This document shows, piece by piece, positions 19,001-28,404 of a DNA stretch of 64,000 nucleotides (position 1 is its first letter; each line of letters begins with the position of its first letter). The translations under genes and the position numbers were made by a program. A model generated the notes under the pieces. It was not told where the DNA came from and did no database searches. It saw only the letters and a list, made by a program, of their open reading frames with translations. This stretch comes from an uncultured Psychrosphaera sp. (GTDB lineage: Bacteria > Pseudomonadota > Gammaproteobacteria > Enterobacterales > Alteromonadaceae), in NCBI RefSeq assembly GCF_947500655.1, contig NZ_CANMSK010000006.1:116221-180220 (forward strand). Direction: 5' to 3'.

Positions 19001-20647
19001 ACACCATTTGTTACCGTATGGCAAACGGATGCGGAAGGTGGTAATGACACATATCAATCAGATGAAAATCAAATAAGAATTGGCACCACTGGTTCTGGTT
19101 ATGATTTTACTATCGACTGGGGTGATGGCACCGTTGAAGAAAATCAAACTGCAGGTAAAACTCATACCTATACAGCTGCTGGAACCTATACGATAACAAT
19201 CACGGGAGCATTTCCTCGTTTATATTCAGATTCGTTTTTCCGGGGATATGATAATGCGAAGCTATTATCTGTTGAGCAATGGGGGAATAACCACTGGGCA
19301 AGTATGGAGAAAGCATTTCATAGTAACCTCAATTTAGTGATTAATGCGGCTGATACGCCTGTGTTACACCAAGTGACGAGTATGGCTGAAATGTTTTATG
19401 GAGCAACAAAAGTCAATAGCGACATCAGTAATTGGGATGTATCTACGGTCACTGATATGCGTGAAGCTTTCTATAACGCTAGCTCTTTTGATCAAAACAT
19501 TAGTGGTTGGGATGTATCTAATGTAACCGATATGAGCGGGATGTTTAATAGCGCTCGTGTGTTTAATCAAGATATTAGTAGTTGGGATGTATCCAATGTG
19601 ACCGATATGGCCAGCATGTTTAATGGAGCCTACGCTTTTGATCAACCAATTGGAGACTGGGGGAATAAAGTTTCTAAAGTGACAGATATGTCTTTTATGC
19701 TTTTTGGCACTACAGTTTTCAACCAAGATGTTAGTGGTTGGGATATATCTAATGTAACTAATATGAGTGGAATGTTTGGAAGCGCCCGTATTTTTAATCA
19801 AGACTTATCAAGTTGGAAATATGATGTATCAAATGTAACGGACATGTCTAAAATGTTCAACGGAGCCGAAAGTTTCAATAAAGATATTAGCGACTGGGAT
19901 GTTTCTAACGTAACAGATATGAGTGGTATGTTTAGGAATGCTAGTCTGTTCAATCAAGATATTAGTGGCTGGGATGTATCTAACGTAACAGATATGAGTG
20001 GTATGTTTCAGGGTGCAACTATTTTCAATCAAGATATTGGTGAGTGGGATGTACTTAAGGTAACAAGCATGGAGGCAATGTTTTATGACGCCTCCAACTT
20101 TAACCAAAATATTAACGAGTGGAATGTATCCAATGTAGTAAATATGAATCACATGTTTCGCAATGCTTTTGACTTTAACCAACCAATGGATGAATGGGCA
20201 AACAAGCTGTTAAATGTAAGTTCTATGAATTACATGTTTTATAGCGCTGATGTATTTAATCAAGATGTTAGTCAATGGGATGTCTCCAATGTAACAGATA
20301 TGAGTTACATGTTTTATAGCGCTGATGTTTTTAATCAAGATATTAGTGGCTGGGATGTATCCAGTGTAACAGTTATGAGTAGCATGCTTCGCGATACAGT
20401 TGCTTTTAATCAAAACTTAGGGGAGTGGAACGTATCATCGGTAACTTTAATGAATAGTATGTTATCCGGCAGTGGATTATCCACCAATAATTACGATGCA
20501 CTGTTAAATGGTTGGAGTTTACAAACGTTACAATTAAATGTTCGTCTAGATGTTGGCTCTAATTTCAGCGCAACTGGAGAAGCTGCTAGAGAATCAATTA
20601 TAAATATTTATGGCTGGACTATTTATGATGATGGCTTAGAGCCTTAA
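16100..20647 (+). CDS. Giant lipoprotein B: DUF5011, PKD and BspA/DUF285 repeats (1515 aa)
   Basis: The longest of the paralogues. The signal sequence matches lipoprotein A except near residues 17-18 and reaches the same lipobox with C39. Order: two DUF5011 domains (about 62-227), a PKD-like segment with DWGDGTVEYN (about 265), a DUF285 block of about 10 repeats (347-590), four DUF5011 domains (647-967), a second PKD-like segment (about 1003) and about 15 DUF285 repeats (1089-1460). The many aspartates in DUF5011 suggest possible calcium binding. The DNA of the repeats is internally similar, and several antisense open frames across it are by-products of that. Predicted outer-membrane or surface location; the adhesive role is inferred from the family. 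Confidence 0.88.
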   Translation: MSLPSLIVNNLGYLNLSHLLRNSVRALAVVTLTLSLAACGGGSGDSAEEVIIEVPVDDAGSEVVVDTTAPIITLNGDAEVNTEFGNAYIDLGAIATDERDGTVDVVITGLDVVDTSVFETYIITYTASDSAGNTTSSTRTVTVVDTTPPLITLEHPSDVSFVLGNPYSIYEQSSATAVDLVDGAVDVTITGTEEVDTTTVGSYKVTFTATDARGNEAITIRTVNVAEPTPFITTWQTNHPNANYSYSSGENQIKIGTYGSGYDFTIDWGDGTVEYNQTEGKTHTYVEAGTYTITITGTFPRLYSDSDSIGYDNRKLLSVEQWGNNIWQNMAQAFHSASNMNINATDTPDLSQVTNMYDMFYNATSFNSDISQWNVSNITNMERMFYGADTFNQNISEWDVSSVTSMERMFSNAYAFNQYISQWNVSNVITMEGMFSGADAFNQDISQWDVSSVITMESMFSGADAFNQDISQWIVSNVTTMKSMFSGANVFNQDISGWDVSSVESMEDMFNGASVFNQYIGGWDVSSVTDMESMFEGTTYFNQDLSLWDVSKVTTMAYMFHEANAFNQDISNWQISNISTLNQMFYEAHLSVSNYDALLDAWSKQTVRTNVNLNVDSYYSSASSAARGILDVDSGWDISDLGKLPETADQTAPIVSLIGNSSITISTGTDYVELGALSIDDRDGAMPVTTITGTVDTSKIGQYILAYIATDAAGNKNSATRTVNVVEADILAPVISLSGKSLITLEQDEAYFETGATAVDARDGILPVITTGYVDDKTTGTYTLTYSATDVAGNTGATTRSVIVPADITPPNLTLNGNDVIKLAVDEVYTELNATATDWRDGVINNVEISGTVNTAVLGDYIITYTAQDSAGNEGMITRIVQVLGDDIVPPEITLTGGETINWTQGFSYSDLGFSTYDARDGDITVEITGEVEVDTTQTGSYTITYTATDAAGNETVVTRTVNVVAPTPFVTVWQTDAEGGNDTYQSDENQIRIGTTGSGYDFTIDWGDGTVEENQTAGKTHTYTAAGTYTITITGAFPRLYSDSFFRGYDNAKLLSVEQWGNNHWASMEKAFHSNLNLVINAADTPVLHQVTSMAEMFYGATKVNSDISNWDVSTVTDMREAFYNASSFDQNISGWDVSNVTDMSGMFNSARVFNQDISSWDVSNVTDMASMFNGAYAFDQPIGDWGNKVSKVTDMSFMLFGTTVFNQDVSGWDISNVTNMSGMFGSARIFNQDLSSWKYDVSNVTDMSKMFNGAESFNKDISDWDVSNVTDMSGMFRNASLFNQDISGWDVSNVTDMSGMFQGATIFNQDIGEWDVLKVTSMEAMFYDASNFNQNINEWNVSNVVNMNHMFRNAFDFNQPMDEWANKLLNVSSMNYMFYSADVFNQDVSQWDVSNVTDMSYMFYSADVFNQDISGWDVSSVTVMSSMLRDTVAFNQNLGEWNVSSVTLMNSMLSGSGLSTNNYDALLNGWSLQTLQLNVRLDVGSNFSATGEAARESIINIYGWTIYDDGLEP

Positions 20648-20965
20648 CTCAAAAAACTTTGAGTGAAGCGCCAAGAGAGCAAATCATTTGAAGTTATAAT
20701 CTGTAAGTAAAAACGATCCCTAGTTTCGAGAAAATTGAAACTAGGACTCCACCTCCTTGAACTCTGTTGTACTAGCTCAGTTATTTTAACCGCCCCCAAA
20801 AAGCACATAAAATAGACAGTTTTTACGTTGATAAATACCAATTGGTAAAGTAGAATGCGCACCAATACCGAATGGTAAGGTAGTTTAACTATTCTTATCT
20901 TTGCGATTAATTTACAACTATTTCTAATGCTGTATTAGCTTTACGTTAATTAAAGGAAACGTTAC
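20648..20965 (+). promoter_or_regulatory. Intergenic region with shared lipoprotein leader, copy 3
   Basis: The first part holds a GC-poor hairpin (CCTAGTTTC / GAAACTAGG, 20719-20745) without a T tract. Homology to the shared leader starts near 20803. Palindromes are TACCAATTGGTA (20836-20847), which is perfectly symmetrical, and TACCGAATGGTA (20866-20877), 30 bp apart. The conserved 5' UTR with AAAGGAAAC precedes the ATG. Confidence 0.8.
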
Positions 20966-23900
20966 ATGTCTTTGCCCTCTTTAATCGTCAATAACCTTGG
21001 TTATTTGAACTTATTTAACCTACTTCGTAATAGCGCCCGAGCACTTGCTGTTGTTACTTTAACTTTATCGCTGGCGGCTTGTGGCGGTGGTTCATCTAGT
21101 GGCGGTGACTCTAGTGACGGGGAAGTGATCATTGAAGACACAACAGCACCTGTTATTACCTTAAACGGTGAAAGTGAGATAACGATTGAATTAAACAGTG
21201 TTTATTCAGAATTAGCGGCGACAGCAACAGACGACACTGACGGTGATGTTGAAGTAACCATTTTAGGTGAAGTAAACACCTCTGAAATTGGTACTTATAC
21301 TATTACTTACACCGCAAGTGATGCTGCAAGCAATACAGCCACAGCAACTCGAACTGTAAATGTAAATGTAAATGTAAATGTTGTTGATACAACCCCGCCA
21401 GTTATTACGTTAATGGATGATTCAGAGGTTCATTTAGTTCAAAATAATACTTTCAGCGTTTATGAAGAAACTGACGCAACTGCCTTTGATAATATTGATG
21501 GTGAAGTTGATGTCGTTATTACCAATGATATAGACACGACAACCGTTGGTAGTTATACAGTAACCTACACAGCAACAGATAGTAGCGGGAACGAAGCAGT
21601 TGAAACTCGTAGTGTTAACGTTGTTGAACCAACCCCTTTTATTACAACATGGAAAACAAACCAAGAAAGTGATAATTCATCGAATGATTCAGAAGATAAT
21701 CAAATAAAAATTGGTACCTATGGTGATGGCTATAACTTTACGATTGACTGGGGTGACGGCACCATTGAAGAAAATCAAACCAAGGGGAAAACTCATACTT
21801 ACGATGTTGCAGGTACTTACACGATAAAAATAACTGGGCAATTTCCAAGATTATATTTTTCTTCTGTATATAGCGGGTATGATAATGACAAAATATTGTC
21901 AGTTGAGCAGTGGGGAAATAACATTTGGCAAAGTATGGAAAGAGCATTTTATTATGCTGACAATGTTGTTTTTAATGCCACAGACATCCCAGACCTAAGT
22001 CAAGTTACCAGTGTGTCCGGTATGTTCAGAGGCTCTGAATTTTTTAATAGTAATATTAGTGATTGGGATGTGTCTAATGTAACAGACATGAGTTATATGT
22101 TTTCCGATGCAACGGCTTTTAATCAAGATATCAGCCAATGGACCGTCTCTAATGTAACAGACATGAGCTATATGTTTTCCGATGCAACTGCTTTTAATAA
22201 AAATATCAGCGGTTGGAATGTGTCAAACGTCACAAACATGAGAAACTCGTTTTCTAAAGCAATAACATTCAATCAAGATTTGAGTGGTTGGGATGTATCT
22301 AATGTCACTGACATTTACTACATGTTAAATGAGGCAGCCTTATCTATAGATAATTACGATGCTTTACTTATTGCTTGGAGTAAACAAACATTACAATCCG
22401 GTTTACGTTTTAGAGCCACCTCTTATTATAGCGAATCAGCAAAGTCAGCTAGAGACGTAATTAGAAATACCTATGGTTGGAGTATTACAGCCGATGAATT
22501 GTGGGAAGATACCGATGTAGATACAGACGAGCCAGAAATAGAGCTTTACGGTAATAGAATAGTAACTATAAGTGTAGGTTCAACGTATGTTGAGTCCGGT
22601 GCATTCGCTATTGATGAGTTAGATGGTTCACTTGATATTGTTATTACTGGTGTTCTTGATATCAATACTATAGGCAGTTATACGTTAACTTACACAGCTA
22701 CGGACAATGCAGGTAATGAAGATTCGACAACACGTACTATTAATGTAGTTGAAGTGGATGTTGTTGATCCGATTATCACCCTTAAAGGTGACAGTACTAT
22801 CACGTTAGAGCAAGATGAAACCTATATTGATCCCGGAGTTACAGCTGTAGATGCTCGCGATGGAGTGTTAACCCCTAATATTATAGGTAAAGTGGAAGAT
22901 AAAATTACAGGCACCTATACACTAACTTATACCGTTACAGACAGTGCTGGCAATTCAGCCAGTGTAGATAGAACGGTTGTTGTTCCTCTTGATACTACAG
23001 ATCCTGTTATTAGTTTAATTGGCGACGAAATAGTAAAATTAGACGTAAATTCAGGTGATTATATAGATGCGGGTGCAACAGCAATAGATTGGCGAGATGG
23101 AGATGTCACGGTTACCATAATAAGTAACGATGTTGATATGACTAGTGTATCAACCTCTTACGAAGTGGTTTATCAAGCCACAGATGCTGCTGGTAATGTC
23201 GGTGAAGCAACTCGATATGTCCAAGTTTTAAATCCTGATATAAAAAGCCCAGCAATCGCTATAACCAATGGAGATTCGATTGAGTGGACGGTAGGATTTG
23301 ATTACAACGACTTTGGTGCTAGCGCTTATGATGAGCGTGATGGTGAAGTAACGGTTACCCAAACTAATGATATAGACACTTCTACAACTGGCACTTATAC
23401 AGTTACTTACACAGCCACAGATGCAGCAGGCAATGAAAGTACAGCAACTCGTACAGTAGACGTAGTTGCCGCAACCCCGTTTACTACAACATGGGATATA
23501 CCAGCTAACTTTGAATTAACCATACCAACCACAGGGACAGGTTATAATTACTCCATAAATTGGGGAGACGGTAATACAGACACAAATCAAACTGGCGACG
23601 CTACACATACTTATCTAACAGAAGGTGAGTACACCATTGAAATTACAGGCCCATTCCCAAGGTTGTACATTAACAACAATACAACAATTAAAGATAAAAT
23701 TATCTCAGTGGAACAATGGGGGAACAATATATGGTCAAGCATGGTAAATACTTTCAACGGCGCTGTAAATTTAACCATAAACGCGTCTGACTCCCCTGTA
23801 TTACACCAAGTTACTAATATGACTGGTATGTTTTCAGGTGCGACATCGTTCAATAGTGATATAAGTGATTGGGATGTATCTAATGTCATGCATATGAGTT

Positions 23901-24775
23901 CTATGTTTAGTGGAGCAACAGCATTCAATCAAGATATTAGTAACTGGGATGTTTCAAATGTTGCAACAATGACTGCTATGTTTAGAGAGGCAACGGTATT
24001 TAATCAAGACCTAAGCGCATGGAATGACCGCGTATCTCAAGTCACAGATATGCGTAACATGTTTTCTTATACCGAGCAATTTAACGGTGATATTACTGGT
24101 TGGGATGTTTCAGGCGTTACCACAATGACGGCTATATTTAATGGAGCAATAGCCTTCAATCAAGATATTAGTGGTTGGGACGTTTCCAACATAAAAAGTA
24201 TGTATCTTGTGTTTTCCAACGCTGACAGTTTTAACCAAAACCTTAATCAATGGGATGTATCAAATGTAACTAGTTTCCGCTCTATGTTCAGTGGAGCTGA
24301 TAAATTCAATGGTGACATTACTGAATGGGACGTCTCTAGTGCTACTGAAATGCATTACATGTTTTATGAAGCTCAAGCATTCAATCAAGACATAGGGAAA
24401 TGGAATGACCTATCAAACGTTGAAAATATGGGTTATATGTTTAAAGGGGCAATAGCGTTCAATCAAGATATTAGTAGGTGGGATGTGTCCAGTGTGACAA
24501 CAATGGCTGTTATGTTTGAAGGAGCAACTAGCTTTGACCAAAATATTGGTCAATGGAATATGTCTAATGTAACAAATTTATATCATCTGTTTTATGACGC
24601 TAATTTATCTACCGCTAACTACGATGCATTACTTATTGGTTGGTCAGCACAGTCATTACAAATTAATAGAAGTATGACTGTTCACTCTAGTTACAGTAGT
24701 GCAGCTGCATCAGCAAAAGAATATATTGAAAATGCTTTCGGTTGGTATATCACTGATAACGGTGAAGCTCCATGA
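20966..24775 (+). CDS. Giant lipoprotein C: DUF5011, PKD and BspA/DUF285 repeats (1269 aa)
   Basis: Same plan as lipoproteins A and B. The lipobox is at C39, followed by two DUF5011 domains (59-225), a PKD-like segment (about 257), a short DUF285 block (344-455), four DUF5011 domains (519-838), a second PKD-like segment (about 861) and about 11 DUF285 repeats (947-1212). The signal peptide, linker and most of the first DUF5011 domain are almost identical in DNA to lipoprotein A, after which the two diverge. A hexanucleotide GTAAAT run (21356-21379) adds extra Val-Asn pairs between the first two DUF5011 domains. Function beyond surface exposure is unknown. Confidence 0.88.
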   Translation: MSLPSLIVNNLGYLNLFNLLRNSARALAVVTLTLSLAACGGGSSSGGDSSDGEVIIEDTTAPVITLNGESEITIELNSVYSELAATATDDTDGDVEVTILGEVNTSEIGTYTITYTASDAASNTATATRTVNVNVNVNVVDTTPPVITLMDDSEVHLVQNNTFSVYEETDATAFDNIDGEVDVVITNDIDTTTVGSYTVTYTATDSSGNEAVETRSVNVVEPTPFITTWKTNQESDNSSNDSEDNQIKIGTYGDGYNFTIDWGDGTIEENQTKGKTHTYDVAGTYTIKITGQFPRLYFSSVYSGYDNDKILSVEQWGNNIWQSMERAFYYADNVVFNATDIPDLSQVTSVSGMFRGSEFFNSNISDWDVSNVTDMSYMFSDATAFNQDISQWTVSNVTDMSYMFSDATAFNKNISGWNVSNVTNMRNSFSKAITFNQDLSGWDVSNVTDIYYMLNEAALSIDNYDALLIAWSKQTLQSGLRFRATSYYSESAKSARDVIRNTYGWSITADELWEDTDVDTDEPEIELYGNRIVTISVGSTYVESGAFAIDELDGSLDIVITGVLDINTIGSYTLTYTATDNAGNEDSTTRTINVVEVDVVDPIITLKGDSTITLEQDETYIDPGVTAVDARDGVLTPNIIGKVEDKITGTYTLTYTVTDSAGNSASVDRTVVVPLDTTDPVISLIGDEIVKLDVNSGDYIDAGATAIDWRDGDVTVTIISNDVDMTSVSTSYEVVYQATDAAGNVGEATRYVQVLNPDIKSPAIAITNGDSIEWTVGFDYNDFGASAYDERDGEVTVTQTNDIDTSTTGTYTVTYTATDAAGNESTATRTVDVVAATPFTTTWDIPANFELTIPTTGTGYNYSINWGDGNTDTNQTGDATHTYLTEGEYTIEITGPFPRLYINNNTTIKDKIISVEQWGNNIWSSMVNTFNGAVNLTINASDSPVLHQVTNMTGMFSGATSFNSDISDWDVSNVMHMSSMFSGATAFNQDISNWDVSNVATMTAMFREATVFNQDLSAWNDRVSQVTDMRNMFSYTEQFNGDITGWDVSGVTTMTAIFNGAIAFNQDISGWDVSNIKSMYLVFSNADSFNQNLNQWDVSNVTSFRSMFSGADKFNGDITEWDVSSATEMHYMFYEAQAFNQDIGKWNDLSNVENMGYMFKGAIAFNQDISRWDVSSVTTMAVMFEGATSFDQNIGQWNMSNVTNLYHLFYDANLSTANYDALLIGWSAQSLQINRSMTVHSSYSSAAASAKEYIENAFGWYITDNGEAP
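21356..21379 (+). repeat. Hexanucleotide microsatellite inside lipoprotein C
   Basis: Four tandem GTAAAT units encode Val-Asn repeats at the join of two DUF5011 domains. The equivalent join in lipoproteins A and B has a single Val-Asn or Val-Thr, so this is an in-frame expansion, probably by strand slippage. Confidence 0.85.
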
Positions 24776-24808
24776 GCAACTTAATTACTTTGTTTTAATA
24801 TTAAAGTT

Positions 24809-24833
24809 GCCGCTTTACAGCGGCATTTTTTTT
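24809..24833 (+). terminator. Intrinsic terminator of lipoprotein C
   Basis: Stem GCCGCT / AGCGGC (24809-24824) followed by a long T run. It has the same stem sequence as the terminator of lipoprotein A. Confidence 0.9.
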
Positions 24834-24837
24834 GGTG

Positions 24838-25343
24838 AAAAAGATAGAGCAGTTTCGAGCTGCGAGTGGCGAGTTTCGAGTTTCGAGAAAAAGATAGAGC
24901 AGCTTCGATAAGAAAAAATTTGAGTTTTTGCTTTTACTCGTAGCTACAAACTCGTAGCTGAAAAAAGTTGCGAGATGGCCGTCAAGCCGCGATTTTGTAT
25001 TAGCGGAGAGGGCAATTAAGAGCAGCTCTAAGCTGTAAGCTGTAAGTAAAAGCGAAAAGCGGTTGTAAGTTTCTTATGACTTATAGCTTTTAAAAGAAGG
25101 TGCGAAATGGCCGTCAAGCCGCGATTTGAGTTAGTTCCGTGCTGCGAGTGACGAGTTTCGAGAAAAAGACAGAGCAGCTTCGATAAGAAACAGAGTTTGA
25201 GCTTTTGCTTTTACTCGTAGCTGAAAGCAGTTCCGAGGTTCGAGTGGCGAGCGGCGAGAAAAAATTAAATTTGAGCTTTTGCTCGTAGCTACAAACTCGG
25301 GGCTCGTAACTAAAGAAAGTTGCGATATGGCCGTTAAGCCGCG
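24838..25343. repeat. CGAG-rich repeat array with copies of the rnpB 3' end, distal part
   Basis: This non-coding stretch is built from phrases such as TTTCGAGCTGCGAGTGGCGAG, GCTTTTACTCGTAGCT and AGCTGTAAGCTGTAAG. It holds three copies of the last ~20 nt of rnpB (on the plus strand GCGAGATGGCCGTYAAGCCG) starting at 24970, 25102 and 25322, the latter two with single changes. All lie in the same orientation as rnpB and downstream of it. No open frame of note. Confidence 0.8.
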
Positions 25344-25370
25344 ATTTGATTTAGCGTCAAATTAACTAAA

Positions 25371-25400
25371 AGCGTCAGTAAAAAAAATCCTACTGACGCC
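25371..25400. repeat. Inverted repeat after the secreted-protein gene
   Basis: GCGTCAGTA / TACTGACGC arms with an A-rich (plus strand) loop, just past the stop of the minus-strand gene. The T run falls in the loop rather than after the stem, so it is not a classic terminator. Confidence 0.55.
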
Positions 25401-25425
25401 ATCAGTTATGAACTCATCCTAGACT

Positions 25426-25959
25426 CTAATTATAATCCACTCTAATAGTTCTAAATCTAGTATACCCATCACGCTCAGAATCTATAGGATTACCTACATC
25501 ACAGATAATTGTAGCTCCAACTAACTCGTGCCCAGCCGATGTTCTAGGATAATTACCTATATTATCTAGACGAAAATGCTCTCTACCATAAATATCAGTA
25601 ACAACGTCAAAATACCCTAAATTCACACCAGAACCAGAATATCTGATAATCAATTGGCAAGTACGAAGTTCCACGTTATTCACAGAAACCAATATGACTA
25701 CGCTAGCTATATCTCTATCGTGCTTTAATGGCATATCACACTCAATGGTCTCACGAGCACTATGTGCTTCAAAATACCCGTCGGCTCTATTTATATTATC
25801 ATCAAGTAAAGGGGTGTTACTGTTAAGACGCCTTGCATAACAACTTGTTGAAGTCATAAAGTACTCAGACTCTAATGACGTTGGTCTAGTGTCTGCGATC
25901 GCAGTATGACATGACAAAAAAACTAATAACGCAACAAAATAACTTAGTAACAATTTCAT
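25426..25959 (-). CDS. Secreted hypothetical protein, 177 aa, four cysteines
   Basis: I do not recognise a family. A clear signal peptide (MKLLLSYFVALLVFLSC...AIAD) leads to a mature part of about 150 residues with four cysteines (in SCYARR, ECDMPL, TCQLII and ICDVGN) that could form two disulfides, and a beta-rich look. AAGGA 6 nt before the ATG supports the start. The gene sits alone inside the rnpB-downstream repeat array. On either side is a nearly identical block of about 90 bp (25129-25216 and 26173-26262), as if it had been inserted between repeats or the repeats had been duplicated around it. Periplasmic or secreted location is inferred. Confidence 0.65.
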   Translation of the reverse strand: MKLLLSYFVALLVFLSCHTAIADTRPTSLESEYFMTSTSCYARRLNSNTPLLDDNINRADGYFEAHSARETIECDMPLKHDRDIASVVILVSVNNVELRTCQLIIRYSGSGVNLGYFDVVTDIYGREHFRLDNIGNYPRTSAGHELVGATIICDVGNPIDSERDGYTRFRTIRVDYN

Positions 25960-25984
25960 AAAAATCCTTATTATATATTAAAAG

Positions 25985-26660
25985 CTAATTTCTACTTAGC
26001 AATCATAAACTAAGCTAATTAGTTATTTAAATCAAGGGGGATTGAAGCCTTAATTATTTGTTAGCGAATAGGGCAATTTAGCAGCAGCTGTAAGCTTGAA
26101 GTCTTAAGCTGGAAGTAAAAAGAAAAGCGGTTGTAAGTAAAAAAAAGATGCGAGATGCCGTTAAACCGCGATTTGAGTTAGTTCCGTGCTGCGAGTGACG
26201 AGTTTCGAGAAAAAGACAGAGCAGCTTCGATAAGAAACAGAGTTTGAGCTTTTGCTTTTACTCATAGCTACAAACTCGGGGGATCGTAACTAAAGAAAGT
26301 TGCGAGATGGCCGTTAAGCCGCGATTGAGTTAGTTCCGAGCTGGCGAGTGGCGAGTTTCGAGTTTCGAGTTTCGAGAAGAAATTAAATTGGAGCTTGTGC
26401 TCGTTTCTCGTTGCTGAACGTAGTTTCGAGGGTAAAATGAGTTTTAGTTTTAGTTTTAGTTTTAGCTTTAGCTTTTACTCGTAGCTCGAGACTCGATTCT
26501 CGTTGCTGAATGAAGGTGCGAAATGGCCGTCAAGCCGCGATTTTTGTATTAGCGGAGAGGACAATTAAGAGCAGTTTCGAACTGCGAGCAGCGAGTTTCG
26601 AAAAGATTCGAAATTTAAGCTTTTACTCGTAGCTCGAGACTCGATTCTCGTTGCTGAATG
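25985..26660. repeat. CGAG-rich repeat array with copies of the rnpB 3' end, proximal part
   Basis: Continuation of the array between the secreted-protein gene and rnpB. Further copies of the rnpB terminus start at 26150 (with one deletion), 26302 (20 of 20 bases identical) and 26518. Between them are CGAG-rich phrases and a TTTTAG hexanucleotide run (about 26440-26476). Each rnpB-like copy is followed, in the rnpB direction, by a T-rich stretch. No gene is visible. Confidence 0.8.
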
Positions 26661-26665
26661 AAGTT

Positions 26666-27072
<407 letters not shown>

Positions 27073-27100
27073 GGCGCGGATTATAATGGATGTAAAGCAA
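27073..27100 (-). promoter_or_regulatory. rnpB promoter with GC-rich discriminator
   Basis: On the minus strand TATAAT (27080-27085) stands 7 nt before the inferred RNA start at 27072. The intervening CCGCGCC is the kind of GC-rich discriminator found in stringently controlled stable-RNA promoters. A clear -35 box is not visible. The rest of the gap up to rsmI holds more CGAG-type and AGCTGTAAG-type repeat fragments. Confidence 0.75.
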
Positions 27101-27365
27101 TAAAGCGAGTTAATCTGACATAGCTTCGCGGATAAGAGCAGTTTACGTGTGTCGAGGAAAAGATAAAGTTGCTGCAAGTTTAAAGCTGTAAGGTGTAAGT
27201 AGAAGCGAAAAGTGCTTTTTCCTAAAAAAAGCCTTTTTGAAGCTGCCTCGAAATGTGAATATCCAGTGCCAAAATTTTAAAATCAAGAAAAAAACTCGAC
27301 ACTGTTCACTCACTTTAACTTCTTGATTGTCTTACCACTTATAGCTTATAGCTTACAGCTGTCTT

Positions 27366-28205
27366 TTAACCTTCCTGCCACGTCAGTGCTAATTTATACA
27401 GATCATTCTTCTTCAAGACATGGACTTGTGCGGTTATCGCAGCGGCTTTTTTAGTTGGTAGTTCAGCCATTAATAATTTCATTAACTTCTCCGCTTCTGG
27501 CGACAAGGCTTGTTCGGTTTTATTTGGCGCTAGCATCAACACCATTTCACCTTGTTGACGGTCTTTATCTTCACCAAACCAATCTATAACTTTTTGTGCA
27601 TTACCTTTAACAAAGCTTTCAAAGTGCTTAGTTAGCTCTTTGGCTAACACTACCTCTTTATCTTCGCCTAGTGTTTGCTTGATATATTCCAAGGTATCAA
27701 TAATTCTGCGTGGGCTTTCATAAAATACCGTGGTGAAGTCAGCATTTTTATATTTTTCTATTTCGGCAATTCTGGCTTGCTGCTTTACTGGTAAAAAGCC
27801 AGCAAACAAAAACTTATCTGTTGGTAAACCAGCAGCACTCAATGCGGTGATCACGGCACTTGGTCCAGGAATTGGATTAATGGTAACGCCTTGCTCTCTC
27901 GCAATATTAACTAAATTGTAACCAGGGTCAGAAATTAATGGAGTACCTGCATCACTTATTAAAGCAATATTTTTACCTTCATTAACTAAATCAATTAAAT
28001 ATTGGGCTTTTTGTTTTTCATTATGATCATGCAAAGCAAACATTTTGGTTTTAATCCCAAAGTGCGACAATAGCTTACCGCTATGGCGTGTATCCTCTGC
28101 AGCAATTAAATCTACACTGTGTAATATCTCCAACGCACGTTGTGTTATGTCAGATAAATTGCCGATTGGAGTGGCAACAATATAAAGAGTTCCAGCTTCT
28201 ATCAT
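27366..28205 (-). CDS. rsmI: 16S rRNA (cytidine-1402-2'-O)-methyltransferase RsmI
   Basis: RsmI 2'-O-methylates C1402 in the decoding centre of 16S rRNA using S-adenosylmethionine. The protein carries the tetrapyrrole-methylase fold signatures TLYIVATPIGNLSDIT at the N-terminus, AAEDTRHSGKLL, ALISDAGTPLISDPGY and PGPSAVITALSAAGLP. I start it at ATG 28205 (280 aa, close to the 286 of E. coli). The frame is open to an ATG at 28307, but the extra 34 residues do not fit the family. It diverges from lpoA, the usual gammaproteobacterial arrangement. Confidence 0.95.
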   Translation of the reverse strand: MIEAGTLYIVATPIGNLSDITQRALEILHSVDLIAAEDTRHSGKLLSHFGIKTKMFALHDHNEKQKAQYLIDLVNEGKNIALISDAGTPLISDPGYNLVNIAREQGVTINPIPGPSAVITALSAAGLPTDKFLFAGFLPVKQQARIAEIEKYKNADFTTVFYESPRRIIDTLEYIKQTLGEDKEVVLAKELTKHFESFVKGNAQKVIDWFGEDKDRQQGEMVLMLAPNKTEQALSPEAEKLMKLLMAELPTKKAAAITAQVHVLKKNDLYKLALTWQEG

Positions 28206-28404
28206 GTTTGAATGTCTCTTGGCCGTTGTGTAGATGATAATTGGCTTGTATGATACCTTTTTATTTAAAGAATAAGTAACATCAAGTACATTAATCATAT
28301 GAATCAATTAATGTAATTGGTGTAGTATCGTTTAACCTGTTAAATTTGAATTAACTTCAGATTAATTGCGTTAAAATGTATGGAATTGTATTCAATTAAG
28401 GTAG

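Noticed and set aside
19364..20413. Antisense open frames within lipoprotein B
   Set aside because: They follow the DUF285 repeat period on the opposite strand, with no ribosome sites; they are by-products of repeat codon use. The same holds for frames opposite lipoprotein E, the RCC1-like gene and the VCBS gene.
12053..24775. Invertible or phase-variable promoter
   Set aside because: I found no inverted repeats flanking the leaders and no recombinase gene; all plus-strand copies share one orientation with their genes.
24838..26660. CRISPR-like array
   Set aside because: Repeat units differ in length and sequence, spacing is irregular, and a 20-nt part equals the rnpB 3' end; no cas genes are near.
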